From: an uncultured Clostridia bacterium
GTDB taxonomy: Bacteria; Bacillota; Clostridia; Christensenellales; Borkfalkiaceae
Length of the DNA stretch: 16,207 nucleotides
Assembly: GCA_947177825.1 (NCBI GenBank)
Contig: CAMWWA010000011.1
Location: 1 to 16,207 of the forward strand
Direction of reading: 5' to 3'
Shown here: positions 14,447 to 16,207 of the stretch, piece after piece
Layout of the letters: each line of letters begins with the position of its first letter
Numbering within the stretch: position 1 is the first letter of the stretch
Position numbers and translations under genes: made by a program
Notes under the pieces: generated by a model
Databases searched by the model: none
The model's input: only the letters and a program-made list of their open reading frames with translations
What the model was told of the DNA's origin: nothing

Positions 14447-15480
14447 ACGCTCCCCTGCGTGTATTCGATATAGTATTTTTCCAAAATCATTTTGAAGGTC
14501 AGTCCGGGCACGGCGGAAAGATTGACTACCCCCACGCTTTTGCCTTCCAATTTCTGCGACAGATTGTCCGCAGTTAACAAAGTGCCGTCGGAAGAAATAA
14601 TAAACAGATTGCCGTGCGTTACGCCGCCCAACAGCTGATATCTGCTGCCGTTGCCCAACAGCTTTGCCGCGGCGTTTACGGGCAGTACGCACAAATCCGC
14701 GTTGCTTGCCTCGTCACTATAAGTCACGCAGGAGTTGATTGCATTTGCGGCAATAACGTGAAAGTCGAGCGTTTTGCCGACGTCGGGCGTTGCGCACATC
14801 ATCTTTGCCATAGAAAGCGCGGGCGCGCCGTCGGGCATATAGACCGAAACGGTCGTCTTGCTTTGGTTTACAGTCGTTGCGGATATTCCGTCAACGTTGC
14901 AGAAGAACGCGTCCTCGCACTGTCCGAACATTGCGGGGCTGATTGCGTTTACCGAGTTCATATAGCTTAAAATACCCTGCTTCGCCTCAGCCGCCTTTTT
15001 AAAGTAAATGTTGCAGTTTTTCACAACCGTAGCCGACAGCATGGGCGCTTTTAACGTCGTGCCGCCGTGCGAGTTGATTGCCGTGACAATTTCGGTATAT
15101 GAAGTTTGGGCGTCAAGCCAGTTTGCGGTGGCTGCATACTCGGTTAAAAACTTGTTGACGAAAGCGCCGTCGTTTTCTATCAAGCTCTTTTTTGCAACCA
15201 GAACCGCCTGCGGATAGCTTTCCTCCCCGTAGAGCTGTTGAAGGCTTGCCACGTTCGAGTACTCAGTTCCTGCAGCCGTAAGTGCCTTTACTTTTGCCGT
15301 TGCCGCAGGCTCGGGTACAACGTAATACGAAATTCCGTCCACCCTGCCGACGTCGTCGGAGCTCACCTCAACGAGAGTAACCCCTTTCGTATTATTCTTA
15401 TTGCAGCCTACTGTCATAGCTGACACGCCCGCGCACAGTGCAAGAGCGCAAACCGAAACCAATATCTTTTTCCCTTTCAT
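14443..15480 (-). CDS. Substrate-binding lipoprotein of ABC importer with apparently permuted lobes
   Basis: 345 aa. A lipoprotein signal peptide ends at Cys26 (MTVGC). The mature part has the pieces of a NitT/TauT-type (NMT1/SsuA-like) binding protein in the wrong order. Residues 32-195 match what is normally the second part: VTLVEVSS, then YYVVPEPAATA (52-62), YPQAVLVAKKSLIENDGAFV (89-108), and a helical tail ending near AFFCN. After a polar linker (196-208), residues 209-340 match what is normally the start: VSVYMPDGAPALSMAKMM (211-228), ADLCVLPVNAAAKLL (261-275), GGVTHGNLFIISS (285-297), LEGKSVGVVN and VPGLTFKMILEKYYIE. The protein ends at the lobe junction. This is consistent with a circular permutation at the inter-lobe hinge. 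AAGGAG lies 9 bases before the ATG. The ligand is unknown. It follows the regulator gene by 21 bases and overlaps the permease by 4. Confidence 0.9.
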   Translation of the reverse strand: MKGKKILVSVCALALCAGVSAMTVGCNKNNTKGVTLVEVSSDDVGRVDGISYYVVPEPAATAKVKALTAAGTEYSNVASLQQLYGEESYPQAVLVAKKSLIENDGAFVNKFLTEYAATANWLDAQTSYTEIVTAINSHGGTTLKAPMLSATVVKNCNIYFKKAAEAKQGILSYMNSVNAISPAMFGQCEDAFFCNVDGISATTVNQSKTTVSVYMPDGAPALSMAKMMCATPDVGKTLDFHVIAANAINSCVTYSDEASNADLCVLPVNAAAKLLGNGSRYQLLGGVTHGNLFIISSDGTLLTADNLSQKLEGKSVGVVNLSAVPGLTFKMILEKYYIEYTQGSV

Positions 15481-15501
15481 TTCTATATTCTCCTTAATGA
15501 T

Positions 15502-15750
15502 TCACTTCTTACTCGTAACGGTCTTGGCGGAAACTCCGTCAAGCATACCGATTTTGCCCGTAATCTGGTTGATAATTTCAGTAGGCGCGTCCACCACGAT
15601 ACACAAAACCGAAACGCCCTTCTGCCTATACGGTATTCCCATTCTGCCCACAACGTAGTCACCGTGGGCGGATAAGATGCCGTTGATTTGCGCGCTTGCC
15701 TCGCGCTTTTCGACGATAATGCTTATTATTGCAATTCTGTTTTCGGACAT
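15502..15750 (-). CDS. TM1266-like putative iron-only hydrogenase system regulator
   Basis: 82 aa, a single ACT/ferredoxin-like small domain. The sequence IAIISIIVEKREASAQINGI, then HGDYVVGRMGIPYR, then GVSVLCIVVDAPTEIINQIT and GMLDGVSAKT, follows the TM1266 family, annotated as a putative regulator tied to [FeFe]-hydrogenase systems. No hydrogenase gene is in this window, so the link rests on the family. I start at ATG 15750 (MSENRIAI), 7 bases after GGGGAG. A 20-codon upstream extension from 15810 lacks a ribosome site, adds an unrelated cysteine-rich stretch and lies in the likely leader RNA. It is the first gene of the transporter operon, so it may sense the transported compound or the redox/metal state and control the operon. 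Confidence 0.82.
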   Translation of the reverse strand: MSENRIAIISIIVEKREASAQINGILSAHGDYVVGRMGIPYRQKGVSVLCIVVDAPTEIINQITGKIGMLDGVSAKTVTSKK

Positions 15751-15856
15751 AAAAAAACTCCCCGCGCACCGCAAGAGAGAACACAAAAAACGCACGCAAA
15801 AATTACGCACGGATATTCAGGCTCTTCACTCTCAGGCGCACCTTTGAATTCAGATG
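15751..15856 (-). promoter_or_regulatory. Candidate structured 5' leader of the transporter operon
   Basis: About 105 nt separate the predicted start site from the regulator ATG. CUCUC (15779-15775) can pair with GGGAG of the ribosome site (15762-15758) around an 11-base loop, and an upstream GAGAG (15833-15829) could pair with the same CUCUC and free it. GGTGCGC occurs twice (15842-15836 and 15770-15764), the second next to the ribosome site. A CTGAGAG occurs as in TPP riboswitches, but the rest of that consensus is missing. No known riboswitch class is recognised. Confidence 0.35.
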
Positions 15857-15882
15857 ACATTATGATAGCACGGGCGCATAAT
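15854..15882 (+). promoter_or_regulatory. Promoter of the Cys/Asp-rich lipoprotein gene
   Basis: ATGACA (15854-15859), 17 bp and CATAAT (15877-15882), each one base from consensus. Transcription would start near 15889, about 22 bases before the ATG. It lies almost entirely over the opposing promoter at 15862-15890. Confidence 0.55.
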
Positions 15883-15890
15883 TTTTTCAA
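15862..15890 (-). promoter_or_regulatory. Promoter of the regulator/ABC importer operon
   Basis: On the minus strand TTGAAA (15890-15885), a 17-bp spacer and TATCAT (15867-15862). Transcription would begin near 15855, giving a leader of about 105 nt. It overlaps a plus-strand promoter. Confidence 0.75.
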
Positions 15891-15910
15891 GTATTTTACA
15901 TACTGTGAAT

Positions 15911-16207
15911 ATGAAAAAGATTAAATTAAGTATCATTTGCACCGCAGCTCTTTTGCTTGCTCTGCCCTTTGCGGGCTGTATGCACGCCGATTCGGGCGAC
16001 ACCGCCACGCAGGGAACCACTCAACTTACGCAGGAAGTTAAGGACGAAAAGACCACCGAAGACGAATGTCCGGACGGTGATTGCGACGATGACGACGGCA
16101 AGTGCCCCGGGGAAGAGTGCCCCGACGATAAATGCCCCGACGGCGACGGTGAATGCCCTGACGGCAAGTGCCCGAAGAGAAGGCTTCCGCCCCGTCGCAG
16201 AGGCAAG
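15911..16207 (+). CDS. Cys/Asp-rich repeat lipoprotein (partial, runs off right edge)
   Basis: 99 codons are visible with no stop. MKKIK plus a hydrophobic stretch ending LPFAGC gives a lipoprotein signal with Cys23. A Thr/Gln-rich linker (25-50) follows. Residues 51-88 are a run of short ECPDGDC/KCPGEEC/KCPDGDG-like units with seven cysteines, each but one followed by proline, and many Asp and Glu. It then turns abruptly basic (KRRLPPRRRGK) at the window edge. Acidic Cys-Pro repeats on a membrane-anchored protein suggest metal binding or disulfide-linked surface material, but I recognise no family. No Shine-Dalgarno is visible before the ATG, and a GTG two codons earlier is in frame. The first part uses common local codons, so it does not look foreign. 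Confidence 0.7.
   Translation, partial: MKKIKLSIICTAALLLALPFAGCMHADSGDTATQGTTQLTQEVKDEKTTEDECPDGDCDDDDGKCPGEECPDDKCPDGDGECPDGKCPKRRLPPRRRGK

Noticed and set aside
14447..14692. 82-codon N-terminal extension of the permease
   Set aside because: It lies inside the binding-protein gene, is highly basic, and the ATG at 14446 has an AGGGGAG site and an ATGA overlap.
15751..15810. Longer start of the TM1266-like regulator
   Set aside because: No ribosome site, family homology begins at MSENRIAI, and the region is better explained as leader.
15751..15856. TPP riboswitch
   Set aside because: CTGAGAG is present, but the ACCC...GAACCTGAT...GGATAA...GCGTAGGGA core of the class is absent.

Overview
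The window looks like chromosome from an anaerobic, low-to-mid-GC Firmicute (Clostridia). The clues are purine-rich Shine-Dalgarno sites, near-consensus sigma-A promoters with 17-bp spacers, a tRNA with an encoded CCA, a rubrerythrin under an apparent operator, DegV and YihY proteins, and a TM1266-type regulator of the kind that accompanies [FeFe]-hydrogenases. The species cannot be named from sequence alone. No stretch over 300 bases lacks a gene.

Layout. 1-3121 (minus): a two-subunit ABC exporter operon whose second gene runs off the left edge, driven by a perfect-consensus promoter. 3197-3316 (minus): tRNA-Ser(CGA) with a terminator abutting its CCA end. 3458-6598 (plus): threonine ammonia-lyase followed by RidA, which clears the reactive enamine the lyase releases; then a DegV fatty-acid-binding protein and a small AT-richer BspA-like lipoprotein. 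6599-6884: two terminator hairpins around a start-less 59-codon fragment on the minus strand that resembles the end of a VirB4-type conjugation ATPase. 6885-8065 (minus): a YihY/BrkB membrane protein and a remarkable Cys/Gly/Asn/Ser repeat protein. 8171-9417 (minus): rubrerythrin and a phosphoribosyltransferase, with a perfect 8-1-8 palindrome inside the rubrerythrin promoter. 9422-11806 (minus): argS and a Gph-like HAD phosphatase. 11825-12985 (plus): the YchF ATPase, divergent from argS. 13032-15890 (minus): a TM1266-like regulator, a substrate-binding lipoprotein, a permease and an ATPase forming one uptake operon with tightly coupled starts. 15911-end (plus): the start of a Cys/Asp-rich lipoprotein.

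The most striking observation is the substrate-binding protein at 14443-15480. Its two halves are in the reverse of the usual family order: the segment that normally forms the second half follows the signal peptide directly, and the segment that normally begins the mature protein comes last. This looks like a natural circular permutation. Its operon also carries the putative hydrogenase-system regulator and a roughly 105-nt leader that may fold around the first ribosome binding site. The 107-residue protein with 22 cysteines is the second item worth a closer look.
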